64,000 bases of DNA from Nissolia schottii (Eukaryota > Streptophyta > Magnoliopsida > Fabales > Fabaceae): NCBI GenBank assembly GCA_003254905.1, contig QANU01001262.1, forward strand, positions 173,362-237,361. Direction: 5' to 3'. The position numbers and the translations under genes were made by a program. Positions 49,801 through 60,660 of the stretch are shown here, one piece after another (the first letter of the stretch is position 1; every line of letters begins with the position of its first letter). The notes under the pieces are model-generated. The model worked only from the letters and a program-made list of their open reading frames with translations. It was not told where the DNA came from and did no database searches.

Positions 49801-52800
49801 TCATATCATTTGACGCTAGCCAAAACTCAAGGCAAAAGAAAAATGTCTATGACCAAAGGAATCCACTGATAACAGGCTGAAAGCATTATAAATTGACCAT
49901 CAGAAGGAACAGTGACTGAACTTTCAGAATATCAGGAAAAATCAGAGGAAACTGTAAGTCTAGTGAATGAATAGTTATTTGTAAAACCTTGGAAATCATC
50001 CGCAACTGTCCACAAGTAAGAACATTCTGCTTCTTCAATTTCTCCTGTAAAACATACCCTATTCCTGGTAGTGCATTAATTGGGAATTGACTTAAATGAT
50101 CTTCAACCTGGAAAAGTAAAAGAAATTAAGAGAGAAAGAAAATATCGATACATTCAACACCTCAACTATAATATCAAAATATATAAGCTGTATGTAGTAG
50201 CTTCTCGTCCAAGTAAACTACAACAGCTAGAAATCACAAGTAGCAAGATAGGTCAATGTCACAAATTTTTCATCAATACCTGGAGAAATAAGGGAAGAAG
50301 TTGATCTTTATGATGTTAGCAAAGCCATACAGTATATATTGAAAGCATCCCACATAAATCATCATGAAGTCTCCCTAGCAAACTGTAAACACTCAATTTC
50401 ACTACAACAGCAATCCTAGAACTAGCACCCAAACATCTAAAGGAGCTTAATAGAAAGATAATGTCCACATCTAGCGATTAGCATCAATAATAAGTTATTT
50501 CTCATTGAAGCTTTATAATATACTGAATAGCACACGATAACAAAAGTTAGAATTACAAGAGGCAAGAGCACAGAGTGGCGTCTATACTATAATAAGCAAA
50601 TATGCTAGGCTTAGGAGATTTTATTTACCATAAAATAAAAATTCATGTCAGAGACCCTTTGATGGACATGAGATACAGGAGATTTGCTTACAACGTAGAA
50701 AATATTAGTAACATGCATTACATAATACCTCCATCACACCACAAATACATATTAAAAGCTTTTCAAAAAAAAAAATTTGAATAACATAATACTCCAAATT
50801 CCAAAACATACCTTTTCTGGAGTTATGCGATATTGACCATTAGGTTTTGCAGTCCGAGTAGCAATACGAGCCATAAGCATATTTCCAGCAATACCAGCAC
50901 TGGCCGTACATCCAGTGGTCTTACAGATCTCTTCTCTAATTGACGAAGCCAAAAGTTCAGGATCATCAACCTCTGAATCTGTGAAGTCCAAAAATGCTTC
51001 ATCACAGCTTATGGCCTGCATCAAGTAGCAGTTAAAGCATTAAGGACAAGGCAGCTGAAAATTTTATGCATTTTAAGAATGTCCAACCATAAGACCACCT
51101 GCACTTTGTTGCACCGTTGATGCAGTATACTGTAAAGTTGATCAGCTACCTGTAAATTGTTCAAGTAAAAGATGTGTTTGTAAAAATCAATTAAAAGGGG
51201 GGGGGGGGGGGNGCATAAAATATAATATTCTTCTTTGTAAGTCATTCAACTGTGGACACCCTAACTACTTCTTACTTCCTCATAAGCTTCAAAGTTGTAT
51301 GGAAAGATAACAAGATGAGAACAAAGTGCCTTGGCATCTCGAACAAACATTCCAGCCCTTATACCTAACAATGATAAAAAGCATAAATTATATACCAAAG
51401 AGACAAACAAGCAATATGGCTGATCGAATAATATTGTTCTATATAACTTGGCATATAACCAACCATAACTACGAGCTGGGTAGTTCGCAGAGGAAATCTC
51501 AGCAGTTCCCTTTGAATTATTTGAGTGACATACAGCTACAGGCTTGTCCAACAACTCAGGGTGGTTTCGGATAACCACTGAGACAAAAAAGCAGTCCTGG
51601 GGAAGCAAGCAATACACATATGCATAGGTAAACCAATCATTCTTAAAAGTCTAAGCCCATAACATAAGCATTAAGAAAACTACAAATAGGGAGTAAAACA
51701 ATTCTCATTTTGGAAGTCAAATCTTGCATATAACTGACAGGATAAAGTTGACATATTTATCAAAATCCAAAAACAAAGGAAAATTAGCTGACAGCAATAA
51801 TTCATAACGAACATCCTTGTATGTAAAGCTTACCATGTCAACATGGATAATTACTGACTTCCCAGAAATATTAGAGGCATTAACATTAGAAATTTTATTA
51901 TTAAACCCAGCGGATGAGACGGGAAACCGCTTTCGATATCGATTTCTCCAAGTTCCTATAAAATGTAGCCGTGAGCTCTGCATATACCAAACTTCATCAG
52001 GATCTAATAGCAGAAAGGCACCATAGGCGTAGATTTAAAGATTGATAACAATCATGGCAAATTGTGAGAGACAAGAAAATCAAGTGGCAGTAAAGTGAGG
52101 AGCAAGATAATATCATATCAGTATATCACAGATAGGTTTGCATCCTTATATATGAAGCAAGGAGGCCATTATCCCTCCAACACACACACACACACCCCAT
52201 CCCCTCCCAACCAAAAACAAAATCAGTTTATTTTCTTATTTATATATTTCCTTTTTACTGAAATGGAAAACAAAATGCATCAGGTGGGTTTTAAACAATT
52301 AATCACTCCATCCACCTCATCCATTTAAGTTGAAAGCACTATCTTCTGGTGCAATGAGTAATTATTGTTGAATGTTCAATTTACAGCAAAGTTTGCATAA
52401 TAACATGTATTCAGATGGCTAGAACAACAAGCATATAAAACAAAAAGGGCCAAGAAAAGTCGCCAACAAAAAAGTCATCATTTTGCCAAGCAAAAAAGAA
52501 AATCCAAACTTCTTCCAACTTCACTACCTTGAAATAGTTTTCCACAAAATTGGGGTTAGTAAGAGTTGAATGACACTGTTGAGGTCTATTGGCTTCAGAA
52601 CGGGGAATTTGTTGTGCATTCTGATTATCTGGACAGGGAGTACTAACTGACGTAGAATGGTCTTGATGATTAGGTTCAACTTCACCTTTGACATCTCTCT
52701 CACCATTAGTTTCAGAACTGCTTGCTTCTGCAAGCTCTTCTTCATCACATATAGCTCTATCACTAGTTGGCTCTTCTATCATAGTTGCATTAGTACTCTC

Positions 52801-54407
52801 AGGTACAATACCATTCGATTCAGTACTGGCTTGCCTGCTTAGTTCGACCATCTCCCCAACTTCAGATGAGCATCTATCCTTTGGTCGGCCAACCCTCAGA
52901 GATGAATCTTCTACATCTGGTTCTACTTGAGAAATGGCATTAGTAAATGTGTCCTCTGAGGTTTTGCTACTTTTCAATGTGAAGAAGGCCGACAATTTTG
53001 GTTGGTTACCAGCAAGCTGTTCAAGTTGATAAGGAACCCCTATCAAAGAAAATTTTGCATCACTTATGACATGACAACATAGAAATATAAATGAAATGTT
53101 ATGATCCCCTCCCCCAACCCAAAAAAAACATTCAAATAGTCCTACTTTATTTCCATCCCCTTACGAAGGTTTTGTCATTTTCACTCCATTTTTCCCTCGT
53201 CTAAAATTAGAGGGTGCATATCAATAGACAATTTTACAAACAAGACAAAGATCAATACAAAGGCATGAAAAATGCAAGAACTTACAGCTCAAGAGTTTGT
53301 TAGCAGCAACTGAATCTAAAATCCAAGTGGGTTTTACTACAGGAAGCCCCGCGCTGAAGGCTCTGCATTGGACCATCGAACAATTAAAATCAAAAGAGTA
53401 GGATGCAAACCTCAAAATTGAAAGGACGTGAATCAAACCTGAGGTTCTTAACTTTACTGTCCGGAAGATTACTGCAAATGATATGTGTTACACGGTGTCT
53501 TGAGAAATAGTTCTCAAATCTTCCACCATACTTTAACATGTAGCCCCGCAGTTCCTATAACATGTTTGTCATTAACACCATATCGGCATCACTTTGTGTT
53601 ACCAAAAGCTTTGACTAAGCCAAAAAAAAACTTCAGCTGATTCAAACCCACAATTTTCTTCCACACTTACGGTAGAAACAAGGAATGATAATCTCAATCA
53701 AATTGTTATTAAAATTTAATAGACAACGCCCGCCTCCTTTCCCCCATATTGAAACATCAGCAATCATGGAGACAAACAGAATTATAAAAACAGAAGGAAA
53801 TAGGATAAACCTGACTGGAAGGGACCGTAAAACCATCAACAAAAATTGAGACTCCACTGAAAATAGGCTTCCAAGAAGTAGAGGCAGAGGCGCTAAAGGA
53901 AGACGCGGAAGCTTCGGTGTCAAACTGGACGTGAAGTTTCCGATTCTTCTCAGTCATATAACTACATTTACAAAAACAATAAAACATTTTAAAATTAAAA
54001 AAAAATACAAACAAACAAACAAAAAAAGCTAAGGCGTGACATGTTTACAAATTGGTGAGCGGTGCCAACATGGGGAAGGACAACCTTAGTAGGCATCGTC
54101 AACAGTTGTCGTTGATCAGTAATAACTTAAATTAACGGAAGTAGCACAGGTATCAAGTCCATAATTACCTGCCGAAATCGGAGAAGGGGGATTTACGAGA
54201 GGAGGAGAGAGAATTAGAGCCCCAAGCGACGCCTAGGGTTTTCTTGTAGGTGGTTGAAGAAGTCTTCTTCTTCTTGTTGTTGTTGCTGTTAGTTTTAGCG
54301 TGATGATTAGAAGAAGAAGAAGAATTAGAGAAAGTTCGTTTAGAATTGGGGGCGAAGGTGGAGCTTCTTGCTCCACCGGAGCCTGACCGAGATGAATCCA
54401 AACTCAT
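43851..54407 (-). CDS. REV1: DNA repair protein REV1 (Y-family polymerase, deoxycytidyl transferase)
   Basis: REV1 inserts dCMP opposite abasic sites and scaffolds translesion synthesis. I read 23 minus-strand exons, about 1,148 residues: 54169-54407, 53811-53961, 53439-53554, 53286-53362, 52528-53039, 51834-51977, 51464-51596, 51276-51364, 51099-51149, 50812-51015, 49988-50107, 49369-49461, 48821-48880, 48634-48720, 48323-48406, 48142-48214, 47218-47286, 46850-46924, 46408-46697, 46244-46317, 44988-45583, 44518-44578, 43851-43898. One boundary may be off by a base. Ser-rich N-terminus; BRCT about 90-195 (GYMLKYGGRFENYFSRHRVT); SRLHFIGTWRNRY about 365; catalytic IIHVDMDCFFVSV and AISCDEAFLDF; HhH LPGIGYVLQEKL; UBMs LPSEVFSELNEIYGG and LPEDLKAVIVEQLP; C-terminal REV7-binding domain ending DDNYGGSLFIPS. 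All catalytic acids are present. A solo LTR lies in one intron, an N at 51212 in another. Confidence 0.96.
47395..47995. repeat. Older TRIM/LTR-like repeat interrupted by a solo LTR
   Basis: The blocks ACTATCTCTCCCAAAAGCTT and CATGCCCCCTCACGCAAGGG, continuing after the inserted LTR as CCCTTTGTGCTTGAAGC and then GTGGTGCTGAAATTGTTATT, match the blocks near 5790-6010 and 10190-10400. The intact repeat reads across the insertion point when the LTR is removed. Confidence 0.55.
47484..47896 (-). mobile_element. 413-bp solo LTR in a REV1 intron
   Basis: Starts TGTAACAACTGG and ends GGGTGCGTAACA. Flanked by the perfect 5-bp direct repeat GGCCC at 47479-47483 and 47897-47901. In minus-strand reading it has a TATA-like GCTATAAGAGG and, toward its end, an AATAAAA polyadenylation-type signal, giving the LTR sense as minus, the same as REV1. 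It lies in the intron between the exons at 48142-48214 and 47218-47286. Confidence 0.85.
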
Positions 54408-54580
54408 TGTGGAGAAGAAATCAGCGGAAGATCGTTAAAACAACCACTTTCAAACGAAGCGCGGGCTAAACAGAATGAAAGCACTAGTACTCTCCTCGTC
54501 ACTGAGTGAATTTACAGAGATAATAGAGAAAAAATAAATAAAAATAAAAGATGAAAAAACAACCGACTCCATGAAAAGGA
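54408..54580 (-). promoter_or_regulatory. REV1 proximal promoter and 5' untranslated region
   Basis: Only about 173 bp separate the REV1 ATG from the target-site duplication of the neighbouring Mutator-like element, so the core promoter is either within this short interval or inside the element. No clear TATA box. Confidence 0.4.
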
Positions 54581-54931
54581 AAGAAAAATGAATGTTTTAC
54601 TCTTTTACCACTGTTACCGGGACAAATTACCAAAATACTCCTGTTTCAAAACATATTACGTAACTACCACAGTTTGGGCTAACGTGGACTCCACGACACG
54701 CGTGGCCATCCACGTCAAATTCGCCAACATGGTTGGCAAATTCAGGTTGAATTCGCCAACACCGTTGGCGATTTTCGCACAAACCCTAAACGCCCATTTG
54801 AACCAAATTTGCCTACACGGTTGGCGATTTTAGCACAAATTCGCCAACCGTGTTGGTGAATCTAACCCCCATTCCACAACACTCCTCTCATTTTCCTAAA
54901 TTGCAATTATCTCTCTAAAAATTTTATCTTA

Positions 54932-55243
54932 GTGTACAGAATACTGAGACCGCTGAGTCCACTTCGCATGAGTCTACGGCAGCACCTACTGCTGATGTTG
55001 TCAACCCACCAGTGGAGCCACCACCATCATCATACCCTTACCCACCACCATCATACCCATACACACCACTACCATCATACCCGTACCCACCACCACCATA
55101 CCATTACCCTTACCCATCACCTCCACCATCACATTCTTACCCCTCACATCCTTACCCAGCCGCCCCCACATTATCCCTCACAGGCTGGCCCATCTGATTC
55201 AGCTCCTAGACCGCCACACACTAATCCCCCATCACAGCATTAG
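54932..55243 (+). pseudogene. Proline/tyrosine-rich exon carried inside the MULE
   Basis: After a splice acceptor (TTTTATCTTAG) at the inner edge of the left TIR, a frame reads TAESTSHESTAAPTADVVNP, then PPPSSYPYPPPSYPY-type repeats to a stop near 55197. A one-base shift near 55160 would instead give HYPSQAGPSDSAPRPPH to a stop at 55241-55243, which looks like the original C-terminus. It resembles Pro-rich tails of host-derived or plant-mobile-domain proteins, but I cannot assign it. Probably a decayed element-encoded or captured exon. Confidence 0.4.
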
Positions 55244-55387
55244 TAGACTTATGATTTTTGTTTGCTTTGTTTAAAAACATATGTAACGGTATTTTGAATT
55301 ATGTATTTTAATTTTATGCTAGACTAGCAATTTTTAATACATATGAATTTATTATCATTATCAATGTTATAATTCTCCACCATAACG

Positions 55388-55640
55388 AGTCTTAGGGTTT
55401 AGGTTTTTGGTCCAAACCGGTTGATATTAGAGTACTTAGGGTTTAGGTTTGCGGCCATACCGGTCAATTACGGGGATTAGGGATTAGGTTTATGGGTCGT
55501 ACCACGTTGGTCCGATTCGCCACGCCTAAAACCCTTAACCCCAACCCAAAAACCCTAACCCCTAACTCCCACCCTAAATTAAACCGTAAACATTAAAACC
55601 CAAACCATATCGTAAAACCCTAAACCATAAAATCCAAACC
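55388..55640. repeat. Degenerate telomere-like repeats (TTTAGGG / CCCTAAA)
   Basis: Repeated GGGTTTAGG on one side (55390-55500) and CCCTAAACC, AACCCTAACCCC on the other (55540-55640), in opposite orientations around a short centre. They are imperfect copies of the plant telomere heptamer, lying inside the Mutator-like element. Confidence 0.55.
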
Positions 55641-56340
55641 AAGGCCAGCGTTAGGAGCAAAACTGTTGTGCATCATGCCATGTAAGAATTGTATTAATAG
55701 ACATAGGCAAACGTAATTTTTCATAAGTTTTTATTTCACACAATTAAAGTTACCCATGGTAAATTGAGTGAAAGAGAAAACTTGTAACTCAAAAGGCCAA
55801 CATTGGCCTCAGTTAAGGATCCAAGAACAATAAACACTATCATATAATAAAAGACATGAATTAAAATGTCATTACATAAGTTATCCAACTTGCTAATAGG
55901 AAACCCTAAAGAAAACTAATAAACCCCACAATATCGCCTATCTATCACGAGCAAACCGAAGTTGAGGGCGGCCAGGACAGGTGGTCAGCAAGGATGCAAG
56001 AGCAGGAGCTCTGGAATTCTAAAAAGATAAAATTTTTAGAGAGATAATTGCAATTTAGGAAAATGAGAGGAGTGTTGTGGAATGGGGGTTGGATTTAGTA
56101 AATTTAAAGGCTACGAGGGTTGAATTCGCCAACACGGTAGGCGAATGTGGTTCAAATGGGCGTTTAAGATTTGTGCGAAAATCGCCAACCGTGTTGGTGA
56201 ATCTAACGTGGATGGCCACGCGTGCCGCAGAGTCCACGTCAGCCCAAACGGTAGTAGTTGCGTAATATGTTTTAAAACGAGAGTATTTTAGTAATTTGTC
56301 CCTGTAACAGTGGCAAAAGAGTAAAAAACTCAAGAAAAAT

Positions 56341-58192
56341 AAATAAACATAATAAGAGAACCATGCCCAACAGGCACTAGAGAGGTGTTAGATAGGATGG
56401 TACCCAATTTTAAACTTTTTTGAGCATTTAATGTTATTAAAAATACTCAACTTTTATTTTTTTTCTAATATGAAATGTCTATTTTTTTTTCTTAACAAGT
56501 ATTTTTATTCTTCTTACTCCACTCATTTTTTTTTTAATAAAAGCACACAATTTAAAAAATTATTTAATTGACATTAAGTAGAAAAAATATAGAGTGCACA
56601 AAATTAACCTTGAGTAAAAATTGTTATAATTATTAAGTATTATAAGAAGTATGAGAGATAAAAAGAGTATAAGCATAAAAAAGACATTTAATGTTTCCTT
56701 AATATAATCAAATAACAATTAATCTTAAACAAACTTTTATTTGATAAACAACAATAAAAAATTGACAAAATGAGTACTTGTTAACAAAATCATTATTTTT
56801 ATGCAAGCCCAATGTCACTCTACCATTGTTTGGTTGTTCATCATATTTAATGAAAAAATTAAGAGTATAGTAATGCGAAATTTCGTGTGTATTTCTCTGT
56901 CATTATTTTAGTTAATTAAGAGGAGTATGTTTGAAGATTTTAAGTTTCTTTCTCATGGATCACATTCTCAAAATTTTAATACTTATGAATGTCATTTATG
57001 AGTATTTTAAAAAAAAAATTGTCCGTTTCACGATGAAAATAATTTTTTATACTTCAAATAATAAATGATAAACTTATTTGATTGATGATACAAATTCTTG
57101 AGAATATACGGGATAATTCTCAAAATACACTTAATATATTTAATGGGTTCTTATTATTTGTATGACAACTCCATTCTCTTGTCATGAAAATAAAATATTT
57201 TCAACCATTGAGGTGAAAATAAAAATCTACTAAAACTTGGGTAATAACAATTTTAAAAATGATTTATTCCCAATAAGAAATTTATATACAACAAATATGA
57301 AAATAAAATACTCCGTAAGGTAAAAAAAAATCTTTAAAAAGTGAACAATCAATAGTTGAGATAAGCATGATCATGTCCAATTTTTACATGAGATAATTCA
57401 TTCCCTCCTCAATAATCTTGAGCTTTTTCCCCTTGGATCTAACTAATGTCTTGCATGCTTTATTAGGTTCTCAATTAGTTCAAGATCACTCGTGTTTAAA
57501 ATGTTCACATCTCCACTTTCTATTAGTATGACTAAGATATCGTATTGACATAAGAGAATCATGTTAATAAATGATAAAAATATAAAGACATTCCTATTTA
57601 TTTTGTCAGAATTAAAAGTTCAAGAGAAACTATGTTAATAGTAGAGTATTTTTTTTATATCAACTAAATTATTTAATCCTTAAAATGTGTAATTAGTAAA
57701 TAACTTTATAACTCCGCGCATCACACGGATTTAGATACTTGTGAACTATAATAACTATTAAAGTCTCAAGAGGTGGTTAGGACAACAGAGTGCAACACTC
57801 AACTAGCACATGCCTGATCTCAAGATGATGGAGCAGGGAAGAATTAACCTGATGGAGCATGACGAGCACTCTTTCTCCTTTATTTCCGGATCGCAATTCA
57901 GTCCTTATCATACCAGGATAGGTCACGCACTTAATGAGGCTTCATCTTCTTAGCACTGACTTTGTTATTCATTGATAAAATCGCTACATTGGCAATTTCA
58001 TCTAGAACTGCCGCCGCTATCGGTTTGTTCCCTTGCAAGGCCGTATTAATGGTGCGTCATTGTAGAGTATAAGCGTGCATAATATATCAGTTATATTTGA
58101 CATAACTATTAACCATATATTTGGACATCTGATCAAATCACAATGGTTGAAAAAAAATTCTAACATTTGTGTCTTTTAACTTTTTCATTCAG
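56341..58192. other. AT-rich intergenic stretch
   Basis: Low-complexity AT-rich DNA between the Mutator-like element and the LTR element. No gene, array or element ends recognised. Confidence 0.45.
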
Positions 58193-58197
58193 CTGAA

Positions 58198-58496
58198 TGT
58201 AACAGACCTAAGTAAATAAAGGTCCAAATTAGGAATTGACCCAATTAGTGGAGCCAAATTTAGTATAAATAGGAAGAGAATGGTATTACATTAGGAATGA
58301 AAATTTGTATTGGTTGATCCTACCCTCTTTTTTTAGGATTATTCTCTCTTCTCTCATAGATCACCTCCTCCCTTAAGAGGTTTTCTATCCTATCCTATCC
58401 CTTTTATTATAATTCCTATGCAGAAAAATACAAAAAATTACACAAAAATAGATCATTACTTTCATAATTCAGCTTCTACCATTTCACTTCGTTACA
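58198..58496 (+). repeat. Left LTR of the eL27-carrying element
   Basis: 299 bp, TG...CA. TATA box TATAAATA at 58264-58271. Direct repeat of 60357-60655. Confidence 0.93.
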
Positions 58497-59053
58497 AATA
58501 GTGCTTTCATTGAACACTATGCCAGCGGTTATTGCTTCCCATGGTGGTTCGGAGAGCTCAAGCCATATTCCGCTGTGTGCCAATCTGTCGGTGTTCGATG
58601 GTGAGCACGGCTATTGGTGGATCCTCTGTGCATCGACGTTTTGGAACACCAAAGACACGTCGGAGTTACAACGGTTGCTGAAGGTAGAAGAAGGATTGTC
58701 TGGCCGCGATCTGACTTAGTTTCAGCTATTGGAGGACTTTCATGGCAAGATTCCTGTACCGTTACCAGCAAGATTTCAAATCAGTTTTGCCAGAAATTGC
58801 TCAAACTGAAGTTGCAGAGTGGGAAATTGATTGGGAAGAAATGATAGAAAAATTCAGATCACAATTACAAGACCAATCAGCGCTACCGAAATCAGAAGTA
58901 AAAAATTCAGCACAAGCAGAGACAACAAATCAACAAAATCCAGCAGCAGAAATCAATGCAGCAACAACAACAACTCAGGAATCCAAAAATTTAGATCCAA
59001 AATTGAAGCTATCAGATCCAATAATTCAAGCAGAAACAGATGAAAATGCATAA

Positions 59054-59560
59054 ATGAAAGCATTCAGAGAGGTAAATTCGGACTTACTTGCTCCAATTTC
59101 GAGTTTTCTTACTCCAGATCCATCCTCAAATTTTTTTGAGACAGAATGGTGGAAGTCACCACTGAAACCGCCAGATGGGAGCAGGAAGGAGACGAGGCGT
59201 TGTTTGAAACCACCGAATCCGGGTTTGACCGTGATGGACATGGGTGGAGCCACCGCAGTAAAAGATGAGCCAACATCGTTGTGGAAGTTGAAGATGGCGA
59301 AAGATCTGAGCTGGTGGCGAGCAAAGACCGCGTGGTGGCTGGCGAGACGCATGGCGACGAGCCCGAGCCTAGGCACAGCGAACAAAGGCAAGGCAATAAT
59401 CGTCCTCCAAGGACGTTACGTTGGGAAGAAGACGGTGATCGTAAGCGCCTTCGACCAGGGCACGCGCGACCACCCCTACGGCCACTGCCTCGCCGCCGGG
59501 ATCGAGAAGGACTTCGCCAAGAAGACCGCGAAGAAGCCTCGCGTGAAGGCCTTCGTGTAG
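59054..59560 (+). CDS. Element ORF ending in a captured eL27 (RPL27) fragment
   Basis: A 168-codon frame of no recognisable function for its first two thirds. From codon 59381 it reads [19 protein letters not shown], then [15 protein letters not shown] and [14 protein letters not shown]. This is the N-terminal KOW-containing part of cytosolic ribosomal protein eL27. About ten residues that normally precede the AKKTAKK block are missing in frame. The codon after KAFV is TAG where eL27 has a Lys; similarity at DNA level seems to continue some 25 bp past it with a frame shift. Third positions are almost all G or C, unlike the flanking DNA. Whether it is translated is unknown; it cannot be a full ribosomal protein. 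Confidence 0.75.
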   Translation: MKAFREVNSDLLAPISSFLTPDPSSNFFETEWWKSPLKPPDGSRKETRRCLKPPNPGLTVMDMGGATAVKDEPTSLWKLKMAKDLSWWRAKTAWWLARRMATSPSLGTANKGKAIIVLQGRYVGKKTVIVSAFDQGTRDHPYGHCLAAGIEKDFAKKTAKKPRVKAFV

Positions 59561-59581
59561 CTCGGTGAAACTGCGACGACG

Positions 59582-60361
59582 ATGCTTGGCATGGAGGCGG
59601 CGGCAGAAGCTCGCGAGGACGCCGACGACACGCCGGGGGGAAGGGTGGTTGTGGACACGAGCTCTTTTGAGCACAGTGGTCCCAACAGTAAGGAACGAGA
59701 GGCAGAGGACGGCGACGACGGTGAGTTGGCTGCTGCGATGACGACGACGGCGCGATGGTGGTGGGAAGCGACGACCCGATGGCGACCTGTTTGTGTTGCT
59801 GTCATTTTCGTCGGGAAGGAGGGGGCTACGGCTTCACAAGAGGAAGTTGAGGGAAAGAGGGAGAAGAGCGTGGATCGGAGCAGCAACGGAAACAAAGGTA
59901 CCTCGGCGGCGGTGACCGGCGCGGAAGCACGGGTGGTGGTGGCAGTCGTCGCCACTTTGGTTTTGATGAGGAGGGAGGCCATTGTGGCCATGAGGACATG
60001 GAAGCAGCCACCAACAATGGTTTGGGAAGCATGGGAGAAGAAGGAAGCTAGGGTTGCAACTGAGGAAATGAAGGAAGGAGACTCTTGTGGTCTCCTGGGT
60101 CTAGTGCAACCCAGAATTGTGAAAGTGGGTCAAGCCCAACCAGATTTTTGGGCAATAATTGTTGGGAATTACTCAACAAAAATGAACTATATGATGTGGG
60201 CTTTTACTCAAATGGCAATTTTTCTGAAATTTCTCCAAATAAGCCCAATTGATGAAGCAACTCTCAGCAATTTACAATTTATGCAATGGGATCCAAGTGA
60301 AAATTTTTATTTTTTTGGGACCTTGAGGACAAGATCCATTTTTAAAGGGGGAGTATTGTAA
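59582..60361 (+). CDS. Hypothetical ORF in the LTR element
   Basis: A 259-codon frame opening MLGMEAAAEAREDADD. No family recognised. The first half is Ala/Glu/Arg/Val-rich from GC-rich, trinucleotide-like DNA (GACGACG, GGTGGTGG), so openness may be compositional. The end runs through the polypurine tract into the right LTR. Likely not a real protein. Confidence 0.2.
   Translation: MLGMEAAAEAREDADDTPGGRVVVDTSSFEHSGPNSKEREAEDGDDGELAAAMTTTARWWWEATTRWRPVCVAVIFVGKEGATASQEEVEGKREKSVDRSSNGNKGTSAAVTGAEARVVVAVVATLVLMRREAIVAMRTWKQPPTMVWEAWEKKEARVATEEMKEGDSCGLLGLVQPRIVKVGQAQPDFWAIIVGNYSTKMNYMMWAFTQMAIFLKFLQISPIDEATLSNLQFMQWDPSENFYFFGTLRTRSIFKGGVL
60344..60353 (+). other. Polypurine tract of the LTR element
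   Basis: AAAGGGGGAG just before the right LTR, the expected plus-strand primer for retrotransposon reverse transcription. Confidence 0.75.
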
Positions 60362-60655
60362 CAAACCTAAATAAATAAAGGTCCAAATTAGTAATTGACC
60401 TAATTAATGGAGCCAAATTTAGTATAAATAGGAAGAGAAGGATATTACATTAGGTATGGAAATTTGTATTGGTTGATCCTACCCTCTTTCTTTAAGATTA
60501 TTCTCTCTTCTCTCATAGATCACCTCCTCCCTTAAGAGGTTTTCTATCCTATCCTATCCCTTTTATTGTAATTCCTATGCAGAAAAATACAAAAAATTAC
60601 ACAAAAATAGATCATTACTTCCATAATTCAGCTTCTACCATTTCACTTCGTTACA
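60357..60655 (+). repeat. Right LTR of the eL27-carrying element
   Basis: 299 bp, same ends as the left LTR, followed by TTGAA. Confidence 0.93.
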
Positions 60656-60660
60656 TTGAA

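Larger units (their letters stand above)
54590..56331. mobile_element. Mutator-like element with long TIRs (1,742 bp, non-autonomous)
   Basis: Inverted ends of about 341 bp (54590-54930) and 309 bp (56023-56331). Outer tips are GAATGTTTTACTCTTTTACC and, in reverse complement, GAGTTTTTTACTCTTTTGCC. The element is flanked by the perfect 9-bp direct repeat AAGAAAAAT at 54581-54589 and 56332-56340. Long TIRs plus a 9-bp duplication are diagnostic of MULEs. The TIRs contain several short CGCCAACACGGTTGGCG-type hairpins. The interior holds a proline-rich exon and telomere-like repeats, but no transposase. Confidence 0.9.
58198..60655 (+). mobile_element. Non-autonomous LTR retrotransposon carrying a ribosomal protein eL27 fragment
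   Basis: 2,458 bp with two 299-bp LTRs (58198-58496 and 60357-60655), both TGTAACA...GTTACA. They differ at about 13 positions by my count (roughly 4%). Flanks are CTGAA and TTGAA, a 5-bp duplication with one change. Each LTR has TATAAATA. After the left LTR is AATAGTGCTTTCATTGAAC, in the primer-site position. AAAGGGGGAG precedes the right LTR as polypurine tract. Inside is a broken gag-like start (LCANLSVFDGEHGYWWI; FLYRYQQDFKSVLPEIAQTE) and no reverse transcriptase, integrase or protease. It is thus a TR-GAG or LARD-type passenger. A GC-rich interior (about 59150-60060) contains the eL27 fragment. Confidence 0.92.

Noticed and set aside
59026..59991. Long minus-strand frames over the GC-rich part of the LTR element
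   Set aside because: GC-rich composition opens all frames; only the plus strand shows a recognisable protein (eL27).
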